Assembly (NCBI GenBank): GCA_020638495.1
Contig: JACKIN010000011.1
Location: 65,425 to 129,424, forward strand
DNA: 64,000 bases
Direction of reading: 5' to 3'
Source of the DNA: Geminicoccaceae bacterium
GTDB lineage: Bacteria; Pseudomonadota; Alphaproteobacteria; Geminicoccales; Geminicoccaceae
This document shows positions 47,820-56,377 of the stretch, piece after piece; within the stretch, counting starts at the first letter, position 1, and every line of letters starts with the position of its first letter. The position numbers and the translations under genes are program-made. The notes under the pieces are model-generated. The model saw only the letters and a program-made list of their open reading frames with translations, had not been told where the DNA came from and searched no databases.

Positions 47820-48990
47820 CCCCGCCTCGAGCCGGAGGCTCGAGCTCGCGGCGCTCATGGTGAGCGCTGCCGTGGTCGGCACGGGCGTGGCGTTGAGCTT
47901 TCCCCTCGTGGCCCTGGTGCTCGAGGCCGAGGGGGCGACAGCCACGGCGATCGGCCTGAACGCCGCAGCGCATGGCCTCGGCGTGCTGCTCGCCGCCCCT
48001 TTCTTCGGCCGCACCGTGCGCAAGCTGGGTGCTGCCCGCGGCATGCGCGTCGGCCTGACGCTGGCCGCCATCCTGCTCCTCGGTTTTCCGCTCGCCACGG
48101 ACCTCGGCTACTGGTTCATCCTCCGTCTCGGCTTCGGCGCCGCCACCGCCCTCGTCTTCGTCATCAGCGAGGCCGGCATCAACGCGCTCGCCGAGGACGG
48201 CCGGCGCGGCCGGGTCCTCGCCATGTACGGCACGATGTTCGGCGTCGGCTATGCCCTCGGCCCCTTGATCCTGGGCCTCCTCGGCAGCGATGGCGCCTTG
48301 CCTTTCCTGGTCGGTGCTGCCGTGCTCGCCGCCGGCATCCTGCCCACCTTCGCCGTGCCCTCGATCGACGGCGCCCTCGACGGGCGACCCGGCGCCTACG
48401 CCGCGCGGCGCCTCATGCGCCTCGGCCGGGCCATCCCGCTCGTCCTCCTCGTCGCCCTGGTCGTCGGCTGGACCGAGACGAGCCAGTTCTCGCTGCTCCC
48501 GGTCTGGGCGATCCGGCACGGCCTCGACGAGACGACGGTGGCCTGGCTGCTCGGCCTCTGGGTCGCCGGCGACATCCTCTTCCAGTACCCGATCGGCTGG
48601 CTCGCCGACCGGCTGCCACGCCGCCGGCTGCTGCTCGCCGCGGCTCTCGGCGCGACCCTCCTCGCCCTGACGCTGACCACGCCTCTGGTCGCCGCCACAC
48701 CCTGGCTGCTGATTCCCGCCCTCATTGCCCACGGCGGGCTGATCGGCGGCAGCTACGTCCTGGCGCTCACCCTCATGGGCGAGCGCTTCCGCGGTGCTGC
48801 TCTGGTCGGCGCCAACGCCGCCTTCGTCCTCGCCTTCGAGATCGGTGCGATGATCGGCCCACCCCTCACCGGCCTCGCCTTCGGCGCCATCGGCACCGCC
48901 GGCCTGCCGCTGGCTCTCGCCCTCGTCACGGCAACGATCGTCGCGGCCGGGCTCCACGCACGCCGCGCCAGCGCCTTGTCGAGGGCCTAG
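47791..48990 (+). CDS. MFS family transporter
   Basis: This 399-residue permease has about 12 membrane segments. The first is LAALMVSAAVVGTGVALSF. The loop 2-3 motif FGRTVRKLG and the repeat-half motif GWLADRLPRRRLLLAA are typical. GTG at 47791, inside the end of rnr, keeps the whole first membrane helix; ATG at 47857 would remove part of it. The substrate is unknown. It is probably on the topA-rnr transcript. Confidence 0.85.
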   Translation: MPPDAAASADPASSRRLELAALMVSAAVVGTGVALSFPLVALVLEAEGATATAIGLNAAAHGLGVLLAAPFFGRTVRKLGAARGMRVGLTLAAILLLGFPLATDLGYWFILRLGFGAATALVFVISEAGINALAEDGRRGRVLAMYGTMFGVGYALGPLILGLLGSDGALPFLVGAAVLAAGILPTFAVPSIDGALDGRPGAYAARRLMRLGRAIPLVLLVALVVGWTETSQFSLLPVWAIRHGLDETTVAWLLGLWVAGDILFQYPIGWLADRLPRRRLLLAAALGATLLALTLTTPLVAATPWLLIPALIAHGGLIGGSYVLALTLMGERFRGAALVGANAAFVLAFEIGAMIGPPLTGLAFGAIGTAGLPLALALVTATIVAAGLHARRASALSRA

Positions 48991-49179
48991 ATGTCCCGCT
49001 CGGCGCCCGGAGCAGCGGCAGATGACTGGTTCGTGAGCCCGGACACGCTTTACCGCGCGGTTTGACGGATTATCTTTCTGGTGCGGTCACGCGACGACAT
49101 CGCGCGTTGCAACGTCACATTCCCACGCGCGTGGTTCGGCAGCGACCTCCGCTCGCCACGCAGACGAGGAGAGACCAGG

Positions 49180-49710
49180 ATGACCAGGGTTCTTCGAACC
49201 CGCCGCGCCCTGCTTCTGGCCGGTGCCGCCAGCGCCGGAGCCGCCTTTCTTGGTGCTGGCGCCTCGGGCCTGCTTGCGCCCGTGCGCGCGCAGGGCCTGG
49301 CGGCCACGCCGACGATGCGGGGCGGCGCCAACAACTATCGGCCGGGCGCGCCCCTCGTGGAGCGCATCGGCCATGGCGGCTTCTGGATGACCGGCACGGT
49401 GCGACGAGCGGGCGACGGCGCGCCGCTGCCGGGCGTGCGCATCCAGATCTGGGCGCACACGACCGAGGGCCACGAGCGCGACCCGCACAGCCACGGCGCC
49501 ACGCTGACCGATGCCGACGGCGTGTTCCGGATGGACATGCCGCAGATCGTTCCCGCCTTCGGCCAGCCGCACGGTCACCTCGCCTACGACCCCGAGTTCG
49601 ACGGCCGCGAGCATGACGGCAGGGGCTTCGAGACCGTGTTCCTCCGCCCCGTGATGGCGAGCGCCAGCGAGACGAGCCTGAGCGCCGACTTCGTGCTGCA
49701 GCCCGCCTGA
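49180..49710 (+). CDS. Tat-exported intradiol-dioxygenase-like (transthyretin-fold) protein
   Basis: This 176-residue protein has a twin-arginine type signal (RTRRALLLAGAASAGAAFLG, cleavage after PVRAQG). The mature part resembles the intradiol ring-cleavage dioxygenase core: FWMTGTVRRAGDGAPLPGVRIQIW, SHGATLTDADGVFRMDMP and GQPHGHLAYD. It keeps the characteristic TDADGVFRM turn. The His residues near GQPHGHL could bind metal. It is smaller than true ring-cleaving enzymes. A ferric-reductase-like membrane gene starts 4 bases later, so a periplasmic redox role is possible (inference). Confidence 0.85.
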   Translation: MTRVLRTRRALLLAGAASAGAAFLGAGASGLLAPVRAQGLAATPTMRGGANNYRPGAPLVERIGHGGFWMTGTVRRAGDGAPLPGVRIQIWAHTTEGHERDPHSHGATLTDADGVFRMDMPQIVPAFGQPHGHLAYDPEFDGREHDGRGFETVFLRPVMASASETSLSADFVLQPA

Positions 49711-49714
49711 GCAT

Positions 49715-50332
49715 TTGGTCCCGGTCCGCGCCATCCTGATCTGGGCGGCCCTCGCCGCCGCCCTCGTCGTCCCCATCGCCGTCGCGGCGACGAGCCCCCT
49801 CCTCGCCTGGCGGCAGCCGATCTACATCGCCGCCGGCTTCGCCGGCATCGTCGCCATGGCGCTCCTCCTCCTCCAGCCCCTCCTGGCCGGCGGGTACCTC
49901 CCCGGCCTGCCGCTCCGCCGCAGCCGCCGCCTGCACGCCTGGATCGGCGCCGGCCTCGTGGCCGCGGTGGTCGTCCACGTCGCGGGCCTCTGGCTGACCA
50001 GCCCGCCGGACGTCATCGACGCCCTCCTCTTCCGCTCGCCGACCCTCTTCTCCGCCTGGGGTGTGATCGCCATGTGGGCCGTCCTCGCCAGCGCCCTCCT
50101 CGCCGCCACCCGCCACCGCCTGCGCCTGAGACCGACCACCTGGCGCCTCTGCCACACCGCCCTCGCCGCCGTCATCGTCCCGGCCAGCGTCGTCCACGCG
50201 CTGCTGATCGAGGGCACGATGGGAAAGCTCTCGAAAGCTGCGATCTGCGCCCTGGTCGTCGCCGCGGCGGCGAAGGTCATCGTCGATCGACGGGCTTGGG
50301 TCGTGCTACTGCGCCATAATGTTCAAGGTTGA
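49715..50332 (+). CDS. Ferric-reductase-like transmembrane protein
   Basis: This 205-residue protein has five or six membrane helices and paired histidines suited to haem binding: RLHAWIG and VVVHVAGL in one region, RLCHTAL and VVHALL in another. This is the pattern of the ferric reductase-like transmembrane domain (also MsrQ/YedZ-like). Translation probably starts at TTG 49715. It lies 4 bases after the dioxygenase-like gene, and the two are likely a functional pair in or facing the periplasm. Confidence 0.85.
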   Translation: MVPVRAILIWAALAAALVVPIAVAATSPLLAWRQPIYIAAGFAGIVAMALLLLQPLLAGGYLPGLPLRRSRRLHAWIGAGLVAAVVVHVAGLWLTSPPDVIDALLFRSPTLFSAWGVIAMWAVLASALLAATRHRLRLRPTTWRLCHTALAAVIVPASVVHALLIEGTMGKLSKAAICALVVAAAAKVIVDRRAWVVLLRHNVQG

Positions 50333-50343
50333 GGTCTCCGGAC

Positions 50344-50874
50344 ATGGCCAAGCTCGTGTTCGGCATGAACGTGTCCCTCGATGGCTATGTCGACCACATG
50401 GCGTTCGGGCCCGGCCCGACGCTCTTCCGCCACTTCATCGAAGAAGCGAAGGCACAGTCGGGCAGCGTCTACGGGCGCCGGATGTACGAAATCATGCGCT
50501 ACTGGGACGACGATCATCCCGAGTGGGATACGGAGCGTCAGGCCTTTGCGGCCGCATGGCGCAAGCAGCCGAAATGGGTCGCCTCGCACTCGCTGAAGTC
50601 AGTCGGCCCCAACGCCACGCTTGTCAGGGATGATTTCGAGGGCGCCATCCGCAGGCTGAAGACCGAGCGTGACGGCGAGATCGAGGTCGCCGGCCCGAAC
50701 CTGGCGCAAAGCCTCACCGAGCTCGGCCTGATCGACGAATACCGGATCTACCTGCACCCCGTCGTGCTCGGCAAAGGCAAGCCCTACTTCGCCGGCCCCC
50801 GACCGCCGCTCCGCCTCATGAGCTGTGACCGGATCGACAAGGACGTGGTCAGGCTGAGCTACGTGCCTGCCTGA
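50344..50874 (+). CDS. Dihydrofolate reductase/RibD C-terminal family protein
   Basis: This 176-residue protein is of the RibD C-terminal type (YyaP/YwjB-like). It has LVFGMNVSLDGYVDHMAFGPG at the start, VYGRRMYEIMRYW, then EVAGPNLAQSLTELGLIDEYRIYLHPVVLGKG. These resemble NADPH-binding reductases, but the substrate is unknown. The ATG at 50344 follows GAGG. It is convergent with xthA, 18 bases away. Confidence 0.9.
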   Translation: MAKLVFGMNVSLDGYVDHMAFGPGPTLFRHFIEEAKAQSGSVYGRRMYEIMRYWDDDHPEWDTERQAFAAAWRKQPKWVASHSLKSVGPNATLVRDDFEGAIRRLKTERDGEIEVAGPNLAQSLTELGLIDEYRIYLHPVVLGKGKPYFAGPRPPLRLMSCDRIDKDVVRLSYVPA

Positions 50875-50892
50875 TCCGGCGACCGCCCCCCC

Positions 50893-51684
50893 TCACACCG
50901 CCAGCTCCACCGTCACCGGCACGTGGTCGCTCGGCATCTCCCAGCCGCGCGCCTCGCGCCGGACATCGGCATGACGGAGCTTCGGCGCCAAGGCGGGCGT
51001 GAGCCAGATGTGGTCGAGCCGGCGGCCGCGGTCCGAGGCGTTCCAGTCGCGGTTGCGGTAGCTCCACCAGGAGAAGAGCTTCTCCTCGGGCGGGATGACG
51101 GCGCGGACGGCATCGACCCAGCCGGCGCTCGCCTGCAGCCGGCCGAGCTTCTCGACCTCGACGGGCGTGTGGCTGACGACGGAAAGCAGCTGCTTGTGGC
51201 TCCAGACATCCGTCTCCAGCGGGGCGATGTTGAGATCGCCGAGCAGGATGGCGCGGCGGCTCTCGTAGTGATTGGTGGCGAACCAGTCCGAAAGCTCGTC
51301 CAGCATGGCGAGCTTGTGGCGGAACTTCGGGTTCAGCTCGGGGTCGGGGATGTCGCCGCCGGCCGGGATGTAGAGATTGTGCAGCTCGATGCCGCCGGCG
51401 AGCGTGCAGACCGCATGCCTCGAATCGTCGATGCCGCACCATTTGTGGCTGTGGCAGGCATCGAGCGGCAGCTTCGCGAGCACGGCGACCCCGTGATAGC
51501 CCTTCTGGCCGTGGATGTGGCAGTGCGGAAAGCCCAGGTCGTGCACGAGATCGAGCGGGAACTTGCCGTCCTCGACCTTGGTCTCCTGCAGGCAGAGCAC
51601 GTCGGGATCGATCTCGGCCACGATCCGCCGCAAGGCAGCCTCGCGCAGCCGCACGGAGTTGGCGTTCCAGGTGGTGATGCGCAT
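50893..51684 (-). CDS. xthA: Exodeoxyribonuclease III
   Basis: This AP endonuclease and 3'-5' exonuclease acts in base excision repair. It has 263 residues. Metal and catalytic motifs are LQETKVEDG, GDLNIAPLETDVW, LDHIWLTPAL and SDHVPV, as in all exonuclease III proteins. It starts 23 bases after the potA stop on the same strand, so it may be read from the polyamine transporter promoter as well. Confidence 0.95.
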   Translation of the reverse strand: MRITTWNANSVRLREAALRRIVAEIDPDVLCLQETKVEDGKFPLDLVHDLGFPHCHIHGQKGYHGVAVLAKLPLDACHSHKWCGIDDSRHAVCTLAGGIELHNLYIPAGGDIPDPELNPKFRHKLAMLDELSDWFATNHYESRRAILLGDLNIAPLETDVWSHKQLLSVVSHTPVEVEKLGRLQASAGWVDAVRAVIPPEEKLFSWWSYRNRDWNASDRGRRLDHIWLTPALAPKLRHADVRREARGWEMPSDHVPVTVELAV

Positions 51685-51707
51685 CAGTCTTCCAGACAAA
51701 AAGGTGC

Positions 51708-52799
51708 TCAGTCGCCGACCAGCAGCAGGTCCTCGGGATGGATGCCGATGGTGCAGGGTGTCCCCGGCGGCGGGTCGCCCTTGTCGATGCGGTTGGTGTT
51801 GTAGCGGCTGCACTGCAGCCGCCTGCCGTCCGCCGCGGTGAGGTAGACGACCGAGAGATCGCCGAAATAGCTGATCTGGTCGATCCTCGCCTCGACCAGC
51901 ACCTCGCCCGGGTCGGGATCGGGCGAGGAGAAATCCATGCGCATCTTCTCGGGCCGGACGATGAGCGTGCCGGCCCGGACGTCGGCAGAGGCGCGCTCGA
52001 CCGAAAGCTCGCCCAGCAGCGGGGCCCGCACCCGGGCCATGCCGCCCTCGATGCCCAGGACCTCGCACTCGAAGCTGTTCGACGCCCCGATGAACTCGGC
52101 GACGAAGCGATGCGTCGGGTGCTCGTAGAGCTGCCGCGGCGGTGCTATCTGCAGGATCCTGCCCTCCTTCATCACCGCGATGTCGGAGGCCATGCCGAGC
52201 GCTTCCTCCTGGTCGTGGGTGACGATGATGAAGGTGATGCCGACCTCCGTCTGCAGCCGCACCAGCTCGAGCTGCATCTCCTCCCGGAGCTTCTTGTCGA
52301 GGGCCGAGAGCGGCTCGTCGAGGAGCAGCAGCTTCGGCCGCTTGACCAGGGCCCGGGCCAGCGCCACCCGCTGCCGCTGCCCCCCCGAGAGCTCGTCCGG
52401 CATGCGCGCCGCCATGCCGTCGAGGCGGACCATGGCGATCGCCTCCTCGACCCGGGGTCCGATCTCCGCCTTCGGCACGCCCGTGACCTTCAGGCCGTAC
52501 GCGACGTTCTCCGCCACCGTCATGTGCGGGAAGACGGCATAGGACTGGAAGACCATGTTGACCGGGCGCCGGTTGGGCGGGACGTCCGCCATGTCCTCGC
52601 CGTCGATCAGGACGCGCCCCGAGGTCGGATGCGCGAAGCCGCCGAGCATACGGAGCAGCGTGGTCTTGCCGCAGCCCGAGGGGCCGAGCAGGGCGAAGAA
52701 GGCGTTCCGCGGAATGGCGAGGCTCACCCCGTCCACCGCCTTCGTGCGGCCGAACGACTTCGTGACGTTCTCGAAGGTGACGATTGGCGTGTCGGTCAT
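51708..52799 (-). CDS. potA: Polyamine ABC transporter ATP-binding protein
   Basis: This 363-residue ATPase belongs to a spermidine/putrescine-type importer. Walker A is GPSGCGKTT, the signature is ELSGGQRQRVALARAL, and Walker B is LLLLDEPLSALD. The C-terminal TOBE region (residues about 240-360) includes LIVRPEKMRM. The ATG overlaps the stop of the permease gene (ATGA, 52796-52799). It completes potB-potC-potA. Confidence 0.93.
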   Translation of the reverse strand: MTDTPIVTFENVTKSFGRTKAVDGVSLAIPRNAFFALLGPSGCGKTTLLRMLGGFAHPTSGRVLIDGEDMADVPPNRRPVNMVFQSYAVFPHMTVAENVAYGLKVTGVPKAEIGPRVEEAIAMVRLDGMAARMPDELSGGQRQRVALARALVKRPKLLLLDEPLSALDKKLREEMQLELVRLQTEVGITFIIVTHDQEEALGMASDIAVMKEGRILQIAPPRQLYEHPTHRFVAEFIGASNSFECEVLGIEGGMARVRAPLLGELSVERASADVRAGTLIVRPEKMRMDFSSPDPDPGEVLVEARIDQISYFGDLSVVYLTAADGRRLQCSRYNTNRIDKGDPPPGTPCTIGIHPEDLLLVGD

Positions 52800-53635
52800 G
52801 CGAGCTTCGCCGCCTCCTTGTCGGGCCGTTGCAAGCGAAGTGCGATGACGGTGAGGATGACCGTGACGACGATCAGGATGGTCGAGGCGGCGTTGACCTC
52901 GGGCGTCGCCCCGAAGCGGACCATCGAATAGACCTGCACCGGGAAGGTCAGCGTGCCGGGCCCGGCCGTGAAGAAGGTGATGACGAAGTCGTCGAGGGAG
53001 AGCGTCATCGCCAGGAGGCCGCCGGCGATCAGCCCGGGCTTCATGAAGGGCACGGTGACGTTCCAGAAGGTCTGCCACTCCGAGGCACCCAGGTCCTTCG
53101 ACGCCTCCTCGAGCGAGCGATCGAACCCGGCCATGCGGGCGCGCACCACGACGCAGACGAAGGGAAAGCTGAAGGCCACGTGGCCGATGATGATCGGCAA
53201 GAGGCTGAACGGCCAGCCGAACGCCGCCGAGACCCCGACGCGGTTGAAGAAGACGAGGAGTGCCACGCCCATGCAGATCTCGGGAATGACGATGGGCAGC
53301 GCCACCGCCCCGTCGAGCCCGGGCTTGCCGGGAAAGCGGAAGCGCCAGAGGGCGAGCGCCATCAGTGCCCCGACGATGGTGCTGATGACCGTCGAGACGA
53401 GGGCGATGACCAGGCTGTTGGTGAAGGCCTCGATCAGCGACGCGTTGGCCGCCGCCTTGACGTAGTAGTCGGTGGTGAAGCCCTGCCAGACGATGTTGCG
53501 CTTGCTGTCGTTGAAGCTGAAGACGACGAGGATGACGATGGGCGCATAGAGGAAGACAGCGACGGCAAGGAGCCAGAGCCGGAGCCAGAGCCGCCGCGTG
53601 TAGTCCAGCGGGCCGATCGGCTCACGCCTTGCCAA
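52796..53635 (-). CDS. potC: Polyamine ABC transporter permease, PotC type
   Basis: This 279-residue permease has six membrane helices. The EAA loop is EEASKDLGASEWQTFWNVTVP. The best start is TTG at 53633-53635, which has GGAGGG five bases before it and overlaps the potB end by 14 bases. Family segments include FFNRVGVSAAFGWPFSLLPI and LSLDDFVITFF, typical of PotC/YdcV. Confidence 0.92.
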   Translation of the reverse strand: MARREPIGPLDYTRRLWLRLWLLAVAVFLYAPIVILVVFSFNDSKRNIVWQGFTTDYYVKAAANASLIEAFTNSLVIALVSTVISTIVGALMALALWRFRFPGKPGLDGAVALPIVIPEICMGVALLVFFNRVGVSAAFGWPFSLLPIIIGHVAFSFPFVCVVVRARMAGFDRSLEEASKDLGASEWQTFWNVTVPFMKPGLIAGGLLAMTLSLDDFVITFFTAGPGTLTFPVQVYSMVRFGATPEVNAASTILIVVTVILTVIALRLQRPDKEAAKLA

Positions 53636-54539
53636 GGCCGCCCTCCCGCCCGGCGACCCAGGCACGCAGCGCCAGGACCGCAAAGGTGACATAGAGGAGA
53701 ACGAAGCTCATGGCGGCCCCCAAGGGCCAGTTGTTCGCCGCCTTGAACTGCCGCTCGATGACATTGCCGATGAGCAGGCTGTCGGTGCCGCCCAGGAGAT
53801 CGGAGATCAGGAACGTGCCGAGGGCGGGGATGAAGACGAGGATGATGCCCGAGACGATGCCGGGTCTGGCCAAGGGCACGATGATCGAGAAGAAGGTGCG
53901 GATCTGCCCGGCGCCGAGATCGAGGCTGGCCTCCAGCAGCGATCGGTCGAGCCGGTCGAGCGTCGCGTAGAGCGGCAGCACCATGAACGGCAGGTAGACA
54001 TAGACGATGCCGAAGATCACCGCCGTGTTGTTGTAGAGCAGCTCGAGCGGCACGAAGCGCTCGCCCATCACCGCCTGGTCGAGCCCGAAGGGCGCCAGCA
54101 CCACCGTGCCGAGCTGCCAGATGTACTCGAGGCCGAAATTGACGAAGCCCTTGGTCCGCAGCACGGCGATCATCGCGTAGGTGCGGATCAGGATGTTGGT
54201 CCAGAACGGCAGGATGATCAGCAGCAGGATCAAGGGCTTGAGCCGCGCCGGCGCGAAGCTGATGGCCAGCGCCACCGGCAGGCCGATGACCAAGGCCAGC
54301 ACCGTCGCCACCGTGGCGACCCAGAGCGAGCGGCCGAAGAGCCCGATATAGACCGGATCGAACACGCCCGCGTAGTTGGCGAGCGTCCAGGTGATGTCGA
54401 TCTCGACCGGCCCCGCCCGCTCGCCGAAGGCGAGGAGCCAGATGAGCGCCAGGGGGGCGATGAAGAAGCAGAGCAGCCACAGGGCACCCGGCAGGACGAA
54501 GGCCCAGAACACGGCAGGCTGCGCGCGCCAGCTCTCCAA
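53622..54539 (-). CDS. potB: Polyamine ABC transporter permease, PotB type
   Basis: This 305-residue permease has the PotB segments LPFWTNILIRTYAMIAVL and the EAA loop EASLDLGAGQIRTFFSIIVP. TTG at 54537-54539 is preferred because GAGGG lies six bases before it; a GTG upstream is possible. It is the first gene of potB-potC-potA. The matching binding protein is most likely that at 58204-59280. Confidence 0.92.
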   Translation of the reverse strand: MESWRAQPAVFWAFVLPGALWLLCFFIAPLALIWLLAFGERAGPVEIDITWTLANYAGVFDPVYIGLFGRSLWVATVATVLALVIGLPVALAISFAPARLKPLILLLIILPFWTNILIRTYAMIAVLRTKGFVNFGLEYIWQLGTVVLAPFGLDQAVMGERFVPLELLYNNTAVIFGIVYVYLPFMVLPLYATLDRLDRSLLEASLDLGAGQIRTFFSIIVPLARPGIVSGIILVFIPALGTFLISDLLGGTDSLLIGNVIERQFKAANNWPLGAAMSFVLLYVTFAVLALRAWVAGREGGLGKA

Positions 54540-54657
54540 GTCTTTCCCTCGGCCATTCGCTCCGCGGGCTAGTTGCGGCACCGCCCGCTTGCTTGTCAAC
54601 GGCGCTTGCTTTTTGATCGCCGGACGCCCGGCGAGCGGGCAACAGGGAGCGTGCCGC

Positions 54658-55866
54658 ATGCCGTTCGAGCAGGACGTCGAGATCGCCGTGGTCGGTGCCG
54701 GGATCACCGGCCTCGCCATGGCGCTGGCGCTGGCCCGGGCCAATGCCGGGACTGGTGCGGAAGTAGCGCTCCTCGCCGCCGCCCCCCTTCCCACGAGCCG
54801 GGCCGAAGCGGCGGACGGCCGGACCGCCGCCCTCCTCATGCCGGCGATCGGGCTGCTCACCCGCCTCGGCGTCTTCGACCCCACGGGCCTCGGCGCCGAG
54901 CCCCTCTATCGCCTGCGCATCGTTGGCGGTAGCGGCAAGGGTGCGGCGGAAGGCACCGCGCTCACCTTCGATGCGGCCGAGCTCGGCATGGAAGCCTTCG
55001 GCTGGAACATCCCCAACGCCACGCTGGCCGCCCGCCTCGCCGCCGCCGTCGGCCGCACGGCCGGCATCGCCGTCCATGCGGGCGCCCCCCTCCAAAACGT
55101 CACCGAGGCCGGCGACCGCCTGCTGCTGGAGGCCGGCGACACCCGCCTCGCCGCCCGCCTCGTCATCGGCGCCGACGGACGGGATTCCATGGTGCGGGAA
55201 ACGGCCGGCATTACCACCACCCAGCGCGACCACGGCCAGACCGCCATCGTCTGCCGCTTCGCCCACACGAAGCCGCACCGCAACATCTCGACCGAGTTGC
55301 ACCGCCAGGGGGGACCCTTCACCATGGTCCCGCTGCCCGGCCGCAACTCCAGCCTCGTCTGGGTCGACCGCACGGCCGAGAGCGAAGCGCGCCTCGATCT
55401 CGACGACGACGCCTTCCGCGAGGCCATGGCGCCCCTCGCCGAGCCCTGGCTCGGCCCGATCGGCGCCCTCTCCAGGCGTCACGCCTACCCCATCCGCGCC
55501 CGCCTGGCGAAAGCCCTGACCGCCCCGCGCCGGGCGCTCGTCGGCGAGGCGGCGCACGTCATGAGCCCCTTGGGCGCCCAGGGACTCAACCTCTCGCTGC
55601 GCGACGTCGCCACCCTCGCCGGCCTCCTCGCCGCCCACCCCGGCGACCCCGGCGATCCGGCCCTCCTCGCCGCCTACGCCGAGGCCCGTGCTGTCGACAT
55701 CAAGGCGCGCTTCTGGGGCATCGACACCCTCAACCACATGGTCATGCAGAGCCTCCCGCCCTTCCGCCTCGCCAGCTCGCTCGCCCTCGGCCTCCTCGAC
55801 CGCCTCCCCCCCGCCCGCCGCGCGCTGATGCAGGGCATGATGGAAGGTGTGCCGGACGGTCTTTGA
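54658..55866 (+). CDS. UbiH/UbiF/COQ6 family FAD-dependent monooxygenase
   Basis: This 402-residue aromatic hydroxylase is of the ubiquinone-biosynthesis type. The FAD dinucleotide loop is VVGAGITGLAMALAL, the DG motif is GADGRDSMVRE, and the second FAD motif is ALVGEAAHVMSPLGAQGLNLSLRD. The normal GD in the last motif reads GEAAH. AGGGAG lies eight bases before the ATG at 54658. The gene is divergent from potB and ends just before the toxin-antitoxin operator. The specific hydroxylation position is not known. Confidence 0.92.
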   Translation: MPFEQDVEIAVVGAGITGLAMALALARANAGTGAEVALLAAAPLPTSRAEAADGRTAALLMPAIGLLTRLGVFDPTGLGAEPLYRLRIVGGSGKGAAEGTALTFDAAELGMEAFGWNIPNATLAARLAAAVGRTAGIAVHAGAPLQNVTEAGDRLLLEAGDTRLAARLVIGADGRDSMVRETAGITTTQRDHGQTAIVCRFAHTKPHRNISTELHRQGGPFTMVPLPGRNSSLVWVDRTAESEARLDLDDDAFREAMAPLAEPWLGPIGALSRRHAYPIRARLAKALTAPRRALVGEAAHVMSPLGAQGLNLSLRDVATLAGLLAAHPGDPGDPALLAAYAEARAVDIKARFWGIDTLNHMVMQSLPPFRLASSLALGLLDRLPPARRALMQGMMEGVPDGL

Positions 55867-55886
55867 GCAAGAAACCCGAGCAGCAC

Positions 55887-55926
55887 TGCCAATTCGCATG
55901 AGTTTGTTGATTTTTGCGAAACGGCA
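55887..55926. promoter_or_regulatory. 40-bp symmetrical operator upstream of the toxin-antitoxin genes
   Basis: The layout is TGCC-N2-TTCGCA-N16-TGCGAA-N2-GGCA, with every arm perfectly matched. It is AT-rich compared with its surroundings. A -10-like TATGAT lies at 55932-55937, with the antitoxin ATG 20 bases further. The position suits binding by the antitoxin, which would repress its own operon (typical for the family; inferred here). Confidence 0.7.
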
Positions 55927-55957
55927 GCCCATATGATGTGCCATGGAGGAGATCACC

Positions 55958-56377
55958 ATGGCGCTCGCCACCCCTCGTGCAGCCGCACCGGCCGGGCTCG
56001 ACGCGCTGGGCCAGGACCCGAAGCTGCAGGCCGACCTGATGCGCGGCTTCTTCGGCATGATGCGCCTCTGGCGTGTCGAGAACGCCGATGCGCGGCGCAT
56101 CCTCGGCGATCCGGCGGAGCGGACCTTCTATGGCTGGAAGGGCGGCAAGGTGGGGCGGCTGCCGGCCGACACCGTCCGCCGCATCGGCTATGTCGCCGGC
56201 ATCTTCAAGGCGCTGCAGATCCTCTACCCGGACAGCCGGCAGGCCGACCAGTGGATCAGGCAGCCGAACCGGCATTTCGGCGGGCAGACGCCGCTCGCCC
56301 GCATGGCCGCCGGCGACGTCACCGACCTCGCCGCCGTCCGGGCCTATCTCGATGCCGCCCGCGCCCCCTGGTCCTGA
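55958..56377 (+). CDS. MbcA/ParS/Xre family antitoxin (DUF2384)
   Basis: This 139-residue antitoxin has an N-terminal helical Xre-like DNA-binding part (LMRGFFGMMRLWRVENADA, RILGDPAERTFYGWKGG). The C-terminal DUF2384 region includes IGYVAGIFKALQILYPD, WIRQPNRHFGGQTPLARM and a DVTDLAAVRAYLDAA end. GGAGGA seven bases before the ATG at 55958 sets the start; an ATG at 55943 is less likely. It overlaps the RES-domain gene by 26 bases, the usual order of antitoxin before toxin. Confidence 0.93.
   Translation: MALATPRAAAPAGLDALGQDPKLQADLMRGFFGMMRLWRVENADARRILGDPAERTFYGWKGGKVGRLPADTVRRIGYVAGIFKALQILYPDSRQADQWIRQPNRHFGGQTPLARMAAGDVTDLAAVRAYLDAARAPWS

Noticed and set aside
45339..48098. A 919-codon minus-strand open frame across rnr and the start of the MFS gene
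   Set aside because: It mirrors the codon bias of the plus-strand genes and gives a low-complexity product. rnr on the other strand has clear catalytic motifs.
49040..49130. Short palindrome ACCGCGCGGT before the dioxygenase-like gene as an operator
   Set aside because: Self-complementary GC runs of this length are expected by chance at this base composition, and no promoter elements flank it.
53434..56100. A long minus-strand open frame across the UbiH-type gene and potB
   Set aside because: Part of it is antisense to the hydroxylase and part is out of frame with potB. It has no coherent domain.
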